DNA of 59,569 nucleotides from NORP181 sp047623555. GTDB taxonomy: Bacteria; Pseudomonadota; Alphaproteobacteria; Rhodobacterales; Rhodobacteraceae. Shown piece after piece: positions 25,895 to 34,198 of this stretch. The notes under the pieces were generated by a model. It did not search any database. It had not been told where the DNA came from and worked only from the letters and a program-made list of their open reading frames with translations. Numbering within the stretch: the first letter of the stretch is position 1; each line of letters starts with the position of its first letter. The stretch is taken from contig JBLHMP010000013.1 in assembly GCA_047623555.1 (NCBI GenBank), positions 1-59,569 of the forward strand. The letters are read 5' to 3'. The position numbers were made by a program, and so were the translations under genes.

Positions 25895-26857
25895 TTACAG
25901 TTGGTCGCGCGGTTTTTTACCAGCAAAGAACGCGTCCAGATTGTCCAGCGCCCGAAACCCCATCGCGTCGCGTGTGGCCCCTGTTGCGCTGCCGATATGG
26001 GGCAGCATGAATATGTTTTCATGCGCGGAAAATGCCGGGTTGCCGCCGGGTTCTACCTTGTAACAATCAAGCCCCGCACCGGCCAGTTTGCCCGAAGCTA
26101 TAGCGTCAATTAGCGCTGCTTCGTCGATCAATGCACCGCGCGCCGTGTTGATCAGAACCGCGCCATGGGGCAGGTGGGCGAACGTTTCGGCGTTCATCAG
26201 ATCGGTGGTGTCGGGCGTGGCCGGGCAATGCAGCGACAGAAAATCAGACACCGCCAGCAATTCATTCAGGTCCGCATGAAACGTTGCGCCGTGTTCATGT
26301 TCCGGCGCCAGACGCGACCGGTTGTAATAATGGACGTCCATATCAAAGCCACGCGCCTTGGCGGCAAAGGCACGACCGACGCGGCCCATGCCGACAATGC
26401 CCAACCGTGCGCCGGTGACCTGTTTGCCAAACATGAATGACGGGCTCCAGAAATCCCATTCACCAGTGCGCATCAACCGATCACCCATCACCGCATGCCG
26501 CGCAGCACCCAGCATCAACAGCATGGCGATTTCAGCCGTTGCATCAGACAGCACATCGGGTGTGTTGGTCACAACAATGCCACGCGCCGCCAGTGCAGGC
26601 AGATCGCAATGATCAACGCCAACCGAATGATTCGCCACGATCTTTAGCCGCGGGTCCAGTTGCGCAACCACTTTGGGCGAGAAATGTTCCGAATGGCAGG
26701 GCATGATCGCATCGACCTGGGCGCTCATTGCGATGATGTCGGCGGCGCTGCCGGGGGTGTCATCCTTGGTCAGGATTACCTCATAGTCGCGACGTGCACG
26801 CATGACCGTTGCATCCGACACGCGTCGGGGCAGCCACAGAACCGGTTTCTGGCTCAT
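25895..26857 (-). CDS. D-isomer-specific 2-hydroxyacid dehydrogenase (glyoxylate/hydroxypyruvate reductase type)
   Basis: The 320-residue enzyme reduces 2-oxoacids or oxidises D-2-hydroxyacids with NAD(P)H. It has the substrate-side segment ANHSVGVDHCDL near residue 80, the dinucleotide fold LGIVGMGRVGRAFAAKA near 150, the Arg-containing INTARGALIDEAAL near 233, Glu in VEPGGNP and the catalytic His in MLPHIGSAT near 290. YYNRSRL after the second strand suggests NADP preference. It is the last gene of the leftward TRAP/amidase operon, four bases behind a small membrane-protein gene. It fits a route in which an imported amide or hydroxyacid is converted to an oxoacid or back. Confidence 0.9.
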   Translation of the reverse strand: MSQKPVLWLPRRVSDATVMRARRDYEVILTKDDTPGSAADIIAMSAQVDAIMPCHSEHFSPKVVAQLDPRLKIVANHSVGVDHCDLPALAARGIVVTNTPDVLSDATAEIAMLLMLGAARHAVMGDRLMRTGEWDFWSPSFMFGKQVTGARLGIVGMGRVGRAFAAKARGFDMDVHYYNRSRLAPEHEHGATFHADLNELLAVSDFLSLHCPATPDTTDLMNAETFAHLPHGAVLINTARGALIDEAALIDAIASGKLAGAGLDCYKVEPGGNPAFSAHENIFMLPHIGSATGATRDAMGFRALDNLDAFFAGKKPRDQL

Positions 26858-26860
26858 GGT

Positions 26861-27064
26861 TTAGTCGCCCTTTTTCTTCTTCAGCGCTTCTTCCCAGAAT
26901 TCATACAGCGCCATCAGGATCACCAGAAATACGATGATTGCAAAGGGCAGGCCACCCGAGAACCCGGCGAACCCAGTTGAAATGCTGTAGGACAGGCCGA
27001 TGACAAAGGTCATCATCAGCGACGTGCCGATGATACCCATGATGATGTTAACAGTTCTGGACAT
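26861..27064 (-). CDS. small two-helix membrane protein
   Basis: The 67-residue protein has two hydrophobic stretches, about residues 5-25 (IIMGIIGTSLMMTFVIGLSY) and 32-50 (GLPFAIIVFLVILMALYEF), and a basic tail ending EEALKKKKGD. GGGAG lies 10 bases before ATG 27064; a longer in-frame reading would enter the amidase gene. It sits between amidase and hydroxyacid dehydrogenase in the TRAP operon. I know no function; accessory membrane peptides of transport operons are one possibility. Confidence 0.7.
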   Translation of the reverse strand: MSRTVNIIMGIIGTSLMMTFVIGLSYSISTGFAGFSGGLPFAIIVFLVILMALYEFWEEALKKKKGD

Positions 27065-27077
27065 ACAAAAGTCTCCC

Positions 27078-28418
27078 TTAATCTTGAGCCATAAGCGCGG
27101 TTTGAACCCATGAGGCCGTGCGCAACAGGCGGTCATCTTCTTCTTTGGCACCAATCAGTTGCACACCAATTGGCAAATCGTTTTCCCCAACCAGAAGTGG
27201 CATGGACAGGCTCGGCAGACCGGCAAGCGTCCAGATCGTGCAGAATATCGGATTGCCAGTGCCGCCCGCGCTAATCAACGGCGCCTGTCCGGTGGCGCTT
27301 GGGGCGAGGATAGCATCGAAATCGTTGAAAAAGTCGGCAAAAAACGTATCTGCCGAACTTTTGACGGCTATGGCGTCTTCATATTGGTCTTTGGTGATGG
27401 CGCGACCCTGTTCAACAATGGCCTGCAAGGCCGGGCTGATCAGGTCCCAATGGTCAGTAAAGACCTTGGCCTGATGTTGGCAAATCTCATACTGGTGGAT
27501 CGTTTGCTGTACCGAAATCAGATCGCTGAACTGCTCGGCGGCATCAAAACGATGAATTCTGGGGCCAAGCGCGTCAATTACCGCATCAATCCCTTCGCGG
27601 GCATCGGCGTCCAACTGGTCATTGATCGGCAGATCAAACCACGCGATGTCGGGCTTTACAGGGGCATCTGCACGCGCCCCGGTCAGCATCCGTGGACGCG
27701 GGCGGGCAAAACTAAGGCTGTCGCGCTGGTCATAGGATCCGATGGCGTCAATCAACAGGGCGACGTCCTGAATGGACCGGCCAAAGCCGCCGACCTGATC
27801 CAGCGAAACCGAGGTTTGCAGCAGCCCGTGACGTGACACCACACCATTGGTGGGTTTGAAGCCAAAGACACCGCAGAATGAGGCAGGGCGAATGACCGAA
27901 CCATTGGTTTGGGTGCCAATGGCCAGCGGCACATGACGCGCGGCCACGGCGGCGGCAGAGCCGCTTGACGATCCACCCGGCGTGCGGGTTGCATCATGTG
28001 GGTTGGTGGTGTCGGTGGGATGAACAAAGGCCAGTTCGGTGGTCTTGGTTTTGCCCATGATAACCGCGCCTGCCTCGCGCAGACGTTCAACCAATGTTGC
28101 GTCGGTTTCTGGCTGACGCCCGTCAAAGATGGCAGAGCCACGCGCTGTTGGCATATCGGACGTGTCGATGATGTCCTTTAGCCCAACCGGTACACCGTGC
28201 AGTGGCCCAATGGCGCGCCCAGATTTGCGAATGCGATCCGCTTCGCGGGCCTGCGCCAACGCTTGCTCGGGCTGCACATGAGCCCAGGCCTTGATTGCAT
28301 TTTCGGTCTCATCAATCCGCATCAGGCAGGCAGCGGTCAACGCTTCGGATGACAAACGTCCGGCGCGAATGTTCTCTGCCGCGTCAACGGCAGAGAGACG
28401 TGTCAGATCACCCTTCAT
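27078..28418 (-). CDS. amidase-signature family hydrolase
   Basis: The 446-residue enzyme has the Ser-cisSer-Lys triad of amidase-signature proteins: Lys in VGLKDIIDT near residue 79 and the serines in TPGGSSSGSAAAVAA near 150-157, followed by GTQTNGSVIRPASFCGVFGFKPT. Members hydrolyse amides, allophanate, aryl amides or carbamoyl compounds in the cytoplasm. Its ATG shares the A of the DctM stop codon (TAATG), so it is translated right after the transporter and likely acts on the imported compound. The substrate cannot be told from sequence; GatA is excluded by context. Confidence 0.88.
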   Translation of the reverse strand: MKGDLTRLSAVDAAENIRAGRLSSEALTAACLMRIDETENAIKAWAHVQPEQALAQAREADRIRKSGRAIGPLHGVPVGLKDIIDTSDMPTARGSAIFDGRQPETDATLVERLREAGAVIMGKTKTTELAFVHPTDTTNPHDATRTPGGSSSGSAAAVAARHVPLAIGTQTNGSVIRPASFCGVFGFKPTNGVVSRHGLLQTSVSLDQVGGFGRSIQDVALLIDAIGSYDQRDSLSFARPRPRMLTGARADAPVKPDIAWFDLPINDQLDADAREGIDAVIDALGPRIHRFDAAEQFSDLISVQQTIHQYEICQHQAKVFTDHWDLISPALQAIVEQGRAITKDQYEDAIAVKSSADTFFADFFNDFDAILAPSATGQAPLISAGGTGNPIFCTIWTLAGLPSLSMPLLVGENDLPIGVQLIGAKEEDDRLLRTASWVQTALMAQD

Positions 28419-29782
28419 TACGGAACATACACGCCAAAGAGGTAATCAGGCAGCCAGAGCGCGATGCCCGGGAACTGATACATCAGGAACATACAGAAGA
28501 TGACGATGCCCAAATATGGCATGATCCCCCGGAAAATCTCGATAAGCTCGATCTGGTTCTTTAGCACCCCTTTTAAATAGTACGCCGACATTGCCATTGG
28601 CGGGGTCAGGAACGAGGTCTGAAGGTTCAGCGCCACCAGCATCGCAAAGAAATACGGATTGACACCAAAGGTATCGAGCATCGGCAGGAAAATTGGCACA
28701 AAGATGATCAGGATTTCTGACCACTCAAGCGGCCAGCCCAGCAAAAAGATGATCAGCTGTGCCAGAACAAGGAACTGCCAGGGTTCAAGATTCATGCCCG
28801 CCACCCAGTGTTCAATCACCGTATGGCCGCCAAGGATGGAAAACACCGACGCAAAGGTCCATGATCCGACGAACAGCCAACAAACCATTGCGGTGGCTTT
28901 GGCGGTCAGAAACACGCTTTCCTTAACCTTGGTCCATGTCAGCGTGCGGTAGGCCGCCGCCAGGATCAGGCCACCCAAGGCACCCATTGCCGCCGCTTCG
29001 CCCGGTGTTGCAAGACCTCCAAGGATCGAGCCGAGTACGAGGAAAATCAGTAGGGTTAGCGGTACAAACGAAACCAGCAAATCCCAATAGATTTTGGACT
29101 TTGGCGGAATGTTTTCTTCTTTTGGTTTGGGTGCGAGCGAAGGCGTGATTGTTACGCGGGTAATGACGTAAACAATATAGAAACCCGCCAGTATCAGCCC
29201 CGGAAACACCGCTGCCGCATAGAGGCGCAAGGGCGAAAGTTCGGCAATCGCCGCGTAAACGATCAACATAATCGACGGCGGGATCAGAATGCCCAGCGTG
29301 CCGCCAGCGCAGATCACACCCGAGGCAAAGCTGCGGTTATAACCCGCATTCGCCATCGCCGGATAGGCCAGTAGACCCATCAGCGTCACAACCGCGCCAA
29401 CGATACCCGAGGCGGTGGAGAACACCGCACAGGTCAGCAGCGCCGCAATGGCCAGCGAGCCAGGCAGGTTTCGTGCCGCCATATAAAGCGAATAAAACAG
29501 CCGGTCGACGATGTTGGCGCGTTCCACCACATATCCCATGAACAGGAATAGCGGTATCGCCACCAAGGTGTCGTTTTCCATCACCGAATAGGTATTTTGG
29601 TTCAGCAGATAGAAGATGTTGTTGTTGAAAATATCCGCGATGCTCTCAGGGGCACCCTGATAATACGCATAATAGCCAAACCCGACGCCCATGGCGAGAA
29701 GGGTAAAGGCGATGGGAAAGCCAAGCAGCACCAGTACGATGAACAGGCACAGCATTACGATGGCAATTTGTGGATCGGTCAT
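28418..29782 (-). CDS. dctM: TRAP transporter large permease subunit, second system
   Basis: The 454-residue membrane protein has DctM hallmarks: VFSTASGIVGAVVTLMGLLA near residue 115, AGGTLGILIPPSIMLIVYA near 152 and, near the end, NLQTSFLTPPMAMSAYYLKG. The longer loop after the seventh segment and the SFLTPPMA motif are usual in TRAP systems whose binding protein is of the TakP type. ATG 29782 gives the standard N-terminus MTDPQIAIVML; the in-frame codon 15 residues earlier lies in dctQ. The stop overlaps the amidase start. Confidence 0.92.
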   Translation of the reverse strand: MTDPQIAIVMLCLFIVLVLLGFPIAFTLLAMGVGFGYYAYYQGAPESIADIFNNNIFYLLNQNTYSVMENDTLVAIPLFLFMGYVVERANIVDRLFYSLYMAARNLPGSLAIAALLTCAVFSTASGIVGAVVTLMGLLAYPAMANAGYNRSFASGVICAGGTLGILIPPSIMLIVYAAIAELSPLRLYAAAVFPGLILAGFYIVYVITRVTITPSLAPKPKEENIPPKSKIYWDLLVSFVPLTLLIFLVLGSILGGLATPGEAAAMGALGGLILAAAYRTLTWTKVKESVFLTAKATAMVCWLFVGSWTFASVFSILGGHTVIEHWVAGMNLEPWQFLVLAQLIIFLLGWPLEWSEILIIFVPIFLPMLDTFGVNPYFFAMLVALNLQTSFLTPPMAMSAYYLKGVLKNQIELIEIFRGIMPYLGIVIFCMFLMYQFPGIALWLPDYLFGVYVP

Positions 29783-29795
29783 TTGTGTTGTTCTC

Positions 29796-30386
29796 TTACT
29801 TACGGGCGTTTTCGGACGGCAGTTCACCAGCGTCCATGTGCATCAGCATGTCTTCGGTCTCATGCACGTCATCTAGCCGTTCCAGCCATTTGCCGGTTTT
29901 CATCGCGATGTAGCAGCGCATCAATTCGGCAAAGCCCTGGATTATCAGCAACAAACCCGCGACCGGGATCAGGGTTTTAAAGAAATAGATCTGGATGCGG
30001 GCAGGGCTGTTCCAACTTACTTCTTTCCAGCGCCAGCTGTCGGCGGCGATTTCCCAACCGTACCAGAACAGGGCCAACATGCCGGGAAAGAAGAATATCA
30101 GGTACAGAATAAAGTCGATGCGCGCCTGCCAGCGGACTGAGAACAGCCGATACAGAACATCGCCGCGCACATGTGAATCCTGTGCCAGCGCATAAGGCCC
30201 GGCCATCAGGAACAAAGCACCGTACATTTGAACCATAACGTCAAACGCCCAGACAGTCGGATCATTCATCACGTAGCGCATGAACACTTCGTAAGAGATC
30301 GCAAAAGTCAGGATCATGATGCACCACCCAAAGGCTTTGCCAACCCACTGGCTTAGCCCTTCGATGGCATGAATTATCTTAATCAA
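29796..30386 (-). CDS. dctQ: TRAP transporter small permease subunit, second system (TTG start)
   Basis: The 196-residue protein has four hydrophobic segments and the DctQ marks ISYEVFMRYVMNDPTVWAFD near residue 31 and AGPYALAQDSHVRGDVLY near 62. The start codon is TTG at 30386 with a strong GAGGGAA ribosome site seven bases before it. A charged C-terminal tail of about 35 residues extends into the cytoplasm. dctM begins 13 bases after the stop. It is the larger DctQ type found with TakP-like binding proteins. Confidence 0.9.
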   Translation of the reverse strand: MIKIIHAIEGLSQWVGKAFGWCIMILTFAISYEVFMRYVMNDPTVWAFDVMVQMYGALFLMAGPYALAQDSHVRGDVLYRLFSVRWQARIDFILYLIFFFPGMLALFWYGWEIAADSWRWKEVSWNSPARIQIYFFKTLIPVAGLLLIIQGFAELMRCYIAMKTGKWLERLDDVHETEDMLMHMDAGELPSENARK

Positions 30387-30464
30387 GGTCGTTCCCTCGC
30401 CGTTTTCTTATTGGTGGCGCCGCATGCGCCGGTAGTGATGGAATATTGGATATGTAGCGACGAA

Positions 30465-30482
30465 GGCCGCAGTGCTGCGGCC
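30465..30482 (-). terminator. stem-loop between dctP and dctQ of the second TRAP system
   Basis: GGCCGCAG and CTGCGGCC form a perfect 8-bp stem around TG, extendable by a further three pairs beyond one mismatch. There is no T run. It sits in the 123-base gap after the binding-protein gene, matching the layout of the other two transport operons here. Confidence 0.6.
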
Positions 30483-30509
30483 CTCGTCTGGTTTGCTTAG
30501 AGTGCTGGA

Positions 30510-31604
30510 TCAGCTGAAATAGTGGTTATAGGCCAACTTATAATCAGGCTGGTTCAGGTGCAGATAGTTCATCACTGTCTTGGCATAGGTTTTCTGGCTT
30601 TCGATCACCTTGGCAAAGAACGGATCCTCTGAGGAAATTCGTTCCACAACAACATCCCATGCAGCAAGCTGTTTCTCCATGACACTGTCAGGCGTGCGGT
30701 ACACGTTGACGCCCTGTTCGGTCGACAAAGTCACGAGATCATCCGCATAGCGTTTGGTGTTGTTCCAGAAGAAGTTTGAGCTTTCGGCCTGCGACGCATA
30801 CTTTAGGATCGCCTTAAGTTCGTCCGACAGCGCATCGTATTTCTGCTTGTTGAACGTACACTCAAAGAATTCCTGGCTCTGGTGGAATGAGGCAAGATGG
30901 TAATGCTTGGACACATCCTGCATACCAAAGTCACGGTCCGACGTCGGGTTGTTGAATTCCGCAGCGTCGATCAGACCGGATTTCATTGCTGGCTGGATTT
31001 CACCGCCCGGCAGTTGAACAACCGACATGCCCATTTCTAGCATCACGTCAGCGGCCAGGCCAACAGTCCGGTATTTCAGGCCGTCCATCTGGCTTGCGTC
31101 TTTGATCTCTTCCTTGAACCAACCCAGAGGCTGTGCTGGCATAGGGGAGTTAAAGAACGATACAACGTTCAGACCCAATGTGCCCATCAGTTCGTCAAAC
31201 AGTTCCTGACCACCACCATAGTGGACCCAGCCGAGCACTTCCTGGCTGGACCAGCCAAAACATGGGCCAGTGCCAAACAGCGAGGCCGATTTGGATTTGG
31301 AATACCAGTAGGCGGGCACATAATGCGCCGCGTCCAGAACACCACGGTGAACCGCGTCTTGCATCTGGCTGGTCTTAACGACCGAGTTTACCGGCAACAG
31401 GTCAATAGTCAGGGCGCCGCCCGACATTTCATTGACACGGTTCACATAGGATTGAGCGTTCTCAAGGAAAATGCCGCCGCCCCAGGCCGCCTGCATTTTG
31501 AACGTGATGCCGTGGCTGGCGGCAATAGCTGGTGTCGCCAAAGCTGCGGCACCGGCAAGTGCAGAGCCTCGCAGGAATGTTCTGCGGGTTGTTGAATTGG
31601 TCAT
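30510..31604 (-). CDS. dctP: TRAP solute-binding protein of the TakP / monocarboxylate type, Tat-exported
   Basis: The 364-residue protein has a twin-arginine signal (TTRRTFLRGSALAGAAALA, cleavage near AIAA). It resembles TakP-type binding proteins, which bind 2-oxoacids or lactate. Relevant blocks are VHYGGGQELFDELMGTLGL, GWFKEEI, MDGLKYRTVGLAADVM (with the carboxylate Arg), LPGGEIQPAMKSGLIDAAEF and the aromatic-rich C-terminal half. ATG 31604 follows GGGAGGAAAC. A 2-oxoacid, lactate or similar monocarboxylate is the likely ligand. This fits the hydroxyacid dehydrogenase at the operon end, with the amidase perhaps releasing such an acid. Confidence 0.88.
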   Translation of the reverse strand: MTNSTTRRTFLRGSALAGAAALATPAIAASHGITFKMQAAWGGGIFLENAQSYVNRVNEMSGGALTIDLLPVNSVVKTSQMQDAVHRGVLDAAHYVPAYWYSKSKSASLFGTGPCFGWSSQEVLGWVHYGGGQELFDELMGTLGLNVVSFFNSPMPAQPLGWFKEEIKDASQMDGLKYRTVGLAADVMLEMGMSVVQLPGGEIQPAMKSGLIDAAEFNNPTSDRDFGMQDVSKHYHLASFHQSQEFFECTFNKQKYDALSDELKAILKYASQAESSNFFWNNTKRYADDLVTLSTEQGVNVYRTPDSVMEKQLAAWDVVVERISSEDPFFAKVIESQKTYAKTVMNYLHLNQPDYKLAYNHYFS

Positions 31605-31789
31605 GTTTCCTCCCATAGGTCCGACCGGAATATTGCAACACAACTATCTGATCTGTCGGTTCGGCGGCTATACAGGCTAACGTAGGGCGCCAGTTGGACG
31701 TCTTTTTGGTGCATTGCCCAACGTGTGTTGGCGGGTCTACTTTAAACCCAAGGACATCATAGAACACCGGATGATTCGGTCCACACTTC

Positions 31790-31816
31790 ATTTTGGTAAA
31801 ATGATTTACCCAAAAT
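31790..31816. promoter_or_regulatory. imperfect inverted repeat in the TRAP/lacI divergent region
   Basis: ATTTTGGTAAA (31790-31800) faces TTTACCCAAAAT (31805-31816), complementary except for one extra C. It lies 186 bases upstream of the second dctP start. It may be an operator; no known motif is assigned. Confidence 0.45.
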
Positions 31817-31838
31817 AATCAGGTTGAGTTGGCTTGAA

Positions 31839-31858
31839 TTATTGTTAATTAACAATAA
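31839..31858. promoter_or_regulatory. perfect 20-bp AT-rich palindrome
   Basis: The sequence TTATTGTTAATTAACAATAA is its own reverse complement over all 20 bases. It lies between the divergent TRAP and lacI transcription units, about 225 bases from the lacI start and 235 from dctP. This perfection is rarely due to chance and suggests a dimeric repressor or nucleoid-protein site. Confidence 0.6.
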
Positions 31859-31968
31859 AATATTCTGGCAGGGCATTGTTGGGTCCAATTTTCAGCGAAG
31901 TGTATTTTTATCTGGTCAGATAAGTGCTCTGGGAATGGCCGCTTTTGCAGGGAAAAAATGTCACTTAC

Positions 31969-32007
31969 TGAGCCAATGTTCATTTCGCGAAAATCAACAT
32001 TGGCTCA
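31969..32007. repeat. nested inverted repeat upstream of the LacI-type gene
   Basis: TGAGCCAATGTT (31969-31980) and AACATTGGCTCA (31996-32007) are a perfect 12-bp inverted repeat. The 15-base spacer itself holds TTTCGCGAAA (31983-31992), a perfect 10-bp palindrome with a central CG. The outer arms could make a stable hairpin in the leader or a cruciform; the inner palindrome has the shape of a LacI-family operator. No T run follows. Confidence 0.7.
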
Positions 32008-32028
32008 ATCCTGGGGGGCAGACGCTTC

Positions 32029-32044
32029 TGATTGACGTACCTCA
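32029..32044 (+). promoter_or_regulatory. candidate LacI operator (half-conserved copy) before lacI-type gene
   Basis: TGATTGACGTACCTCA matches 12 of 16 bases of the palindrome TGAGGTACGCACCTCA found before the ABC binding-protein gene. The right half is best kept. It lies 39 bases before the regulator's ATG, so it could serve autoregulation. Confidence 0.4.
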
Positions 32045-32082
32045 GGATTTTGCCTTACCCTGAACGCCACCAGAGGAAAATC

Positions 32083-33111
32083 ATGGGCAAACCGACAGTA
32101 CACGATATTGCCAGAGAGGCCGGCGTCAGCCTTGCTACCGTCGATCGGGCGTTGAACGCACGCCCCGGTGTGCGCAAGGTCACGGTGCAGCGGGTACAGG
32201 ATGCTGTGCAAAAACTGGGCTACATCCGCGACCTGTCGGCAGCAAATCTGGCGCGGCAGCGGCGCTATAAATTTGTGTTCCTGCTGCCCGATACACCCAG
32301 CCTGTTTTTGCAAAGCCTGTGTGATGCGATTACTGAGGCGTCGGCGGGCATGAAGGCGGACCGCTCTGAAATTCGGACAATTCAGGTGTCTTATCAAGAC
32401 CCAATTGCGATGATGAAAGTGTTCAGTGAACTTGAACTGATGGATGTGGATGGCGTCGCGGTGATGGGAAATGAAACGCCAATGATGCGCGATATGATTG
32501 CCCGGCTCAAAGCGCGCGGTGTGGCGGTGGTGGCCTGGATCACCGATCAGCCGAATTCGGAACGGGATCATTTTGTCGGGATCGACAATATTGCGGCGGG
32601 CTGCACCGCAGGGATGTTGATGGGGCGGTTCGCAGGTGGGCGCCAAGGCAAGATCGTGGTGGTGGTCAACACCATGCAGTCGCGCGATATGGTTGAACGG
32701 CGCATCGGGTTTGACGAGGTGATCGCCGAACATTTCCCAAATCTGGAAACGCTGCCATCGGTCGAAGGCCGCGATGATCACGCGCAAACGGCCAAAGTCA
32801 CGGCTCTTAGTATTGCAGCCAACGATAATATTGTTGGCGTTTATTGTGTCGGTGCCGGGATGCGCGGCGTGACGCAGGTGTTAGAAGAACAGGGTTTGGG
32901 CGACAAGCTGGTTGTGGTGGCGCATGACCTGACCGCGCATTCGCGGGCGGCGTTAGAGTCGGGGGTTGTTGATGTCATCATCAACCAGAATGCCGGCCAT
33001 CTGGCCCGCAGCGCTTCGCGTATTTTGCGGGCGCAATGTGATGGGGTCGATGTGATTGCGTCACAGGAAAAAATTAGAATTGAAATTGTGATCCGGGAAA
33101 ATCTGCCCTGA
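32083..33111 (+). CDS. LacI-family transcriptional regulator
   Basis: The 342-residue repressor starts with the LacI helix-turn-helix and hinge: TVHDIAREAGVSLATVDRALN, recognisable by IAREAGVSLATVDRALNARPG, then LGYIRDLSAANLARQ. A periplasmic-binding-like sugar domain fills the rest. The TVDRALN helix is a common LacI variant in alphaproteobacteria. GAGGAAAA precedes ATG 32083; a TTG or other start 17 codons earlier would add a non-homologous arm. It heads a rightward unit with an isomerase and an Idh/MocA dehydrogenase and probably controls the ABC operon at 35589 as well. The effector is presumably the imported sugar or polyol. Confidence 0.93.
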   Translation: MGKPTVHDIAREAGVSLATVDRALNARPGVRKVTVQRVQDAVQKLGYIRDLSAANLARQRRYKFVFLLPDTPSLFLQSLCDAITEASAGMKADRSEIRTIQVSYQDPIAMMKVFSELELMDVDGVAVMGNETPMMRDMIARLKARGVAVVAWITDQPNSERDHFVGIDNIAAGCTAGMLMGRFAGGRQGKIVVVVNTMQSRDMVERRIGFDEVIAEHFPNLETLPSVEGRDDHAQTAKVTALSIAANDNIVGVYCVGAGMRGVTQVLEEQGLGDKLVVVAHDLTAHSRAALESGVVDVIINQNAGHLARSASRILRAQCDGVDVIASQEKIRIEIVIRENLP

Positions 33112-33137
33112 TACATCGCTAACAAGAGGAATTGGAT

Positions 33138-34196
33138 ATGAAGAATATCAAAGGACCAGCTTTGTTTTTGGCCCAGTTCGCTGGGGACGACGCGCCGTTT
33201 TCGTCATGGGGGGACATTACCAAATGGGCCGCCGATTGCGACTATGCCGGTGTGCAAGTACCAAGCTGGGACGCGCGGCTGATTGATCTGGACAAGGCGG
33301 CATCGTCCAAAGATTATTGCGATGAATTCAAAGGCATTGCACAGGCAAACGGTGTCGAAGTGACCGAGCTCTCGACACATTTGCAGGGGCAGTTGGTCGC
33401 GGTGCACCCGGCGTATGACGAAGGTTTTGATGGCTTTGCCGACCCGTCGGTGCGCGGCAATCCCAAGGCGCGTCAGGAATGGGCGGTGGATCAGGTGAAA
33501 AAGGCGATCACCGCCAGCCACAACATGGGGATCACCGCGCATGCGACGTTTTCCGGCGCGCTGGCCTGGCCCTATATGTACCCGTGGCCACAGCGCCCCG
33601 CCGGATTGGTCGAAACCGCGTTTGACGAATTGGCCGCGCGCTGGTTGCCGATCCTGAACCATGCGGATGAAAACGGTGTTGACGTCTGTTACGAAATCCA
33701 CCCCGGCGAAGACCTGCATGATGGCGTCACATTTGAGATGTTTCTTGAGCGCGTGAACGGCCATTCGCGCTGTAATATGCTGTATGATCCGTCGCATTAC
33801 GTGCTGCAATGTCTGGATTACCTCGACAACATCGACATCTACCACGAGCGGATCAAAATGTTCCACGTCAAGGATGCCGAGTTCAATCCAACCGGTCGCC
33901 AAGGTGTTTTTGGCGGTTATCAGCCTTGGGTCGATCGCGCCGGGCGGTTCCGGTCTTTGGGCGATGGTCAGGTGGATTTCCGGTCGGTGTTTTCAAAGCT
34001 GTCGCAATATGATTTTGACGGCTGGGCGGTGGTGGAATGGGAATGCGCCTTGAAACACCCCGAGGACGGAGCCCGCGAAGGCGCCACATTTGTGCGCGAC
34101 CATATGATCCGCGTCACCGAACGGGCGTTTGACGATTTTGCCGATGGCGGTACGGATGAGGCTGCAAACCGGCGGATGCTGGGGTTGGAGAACTGA
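33138..34196 (+). CDS. sugar phosphate isomerase/epimerase-like TIM barrel protein
   Basis: The 352-residue xylose-isomerase-like barrel is longer than the common 280-residue form. The metal-binding set of this fold is visible: Glu in VCYEIHPGEDLHDG near residue 188, Asp-His in NMLYDPSHYVLQ near 217, His-Asp in IKMFHVKDAEFNP near 245 and Glu in WAVVEWECALKHP near 303. Such enzymes interconvert keto and aldo sugars or epimerise them. ATG 33138 follows AGAGGA. The Idh/MocA gene begins two bases after the stop, so the two steps are surely linked: dehydrogenation and isomerisation of the transported compound. The exact sugar is unknown. Confidence 0.87.
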   Translation: MKNIKGPALFLAQFAGDDAPFSSWGDITKWAADCDYAGVQVPSWDARLIDLDKAASSKDYCDEFKGIAQANGVEVTELSTHLQGQLVAVHPAYDEGFDGFADPSVRGNPKARQEWAVDQVKKAITASHNMGITAHATFSGALAWPYMYPWPQRPAGLVETAFDELAARWLPILNHADENGVDVCYEIHPGEDLHDGVTFEMFLERVNGHSRCNMLYDPSHYVLQCLDYLDNIDIYHERIKMFHVKDAEFNPTGRQGVFGGYQPWVDRAGRFRSLGDGQVDFRSVFSKLSQYDFDGWAVVEWECALKHPEDGAREGATFVRDHMIRVTERAFDDFADGGTDEAANRRMLGLEN

Positions 34197-34198
34197 TC

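Noticed and set aside
32005..32787. 260-residue open frame on the minus strand
   Set aside because: It is antisense to the LacI-type gene; its product is full of His and Arg and has no domain.
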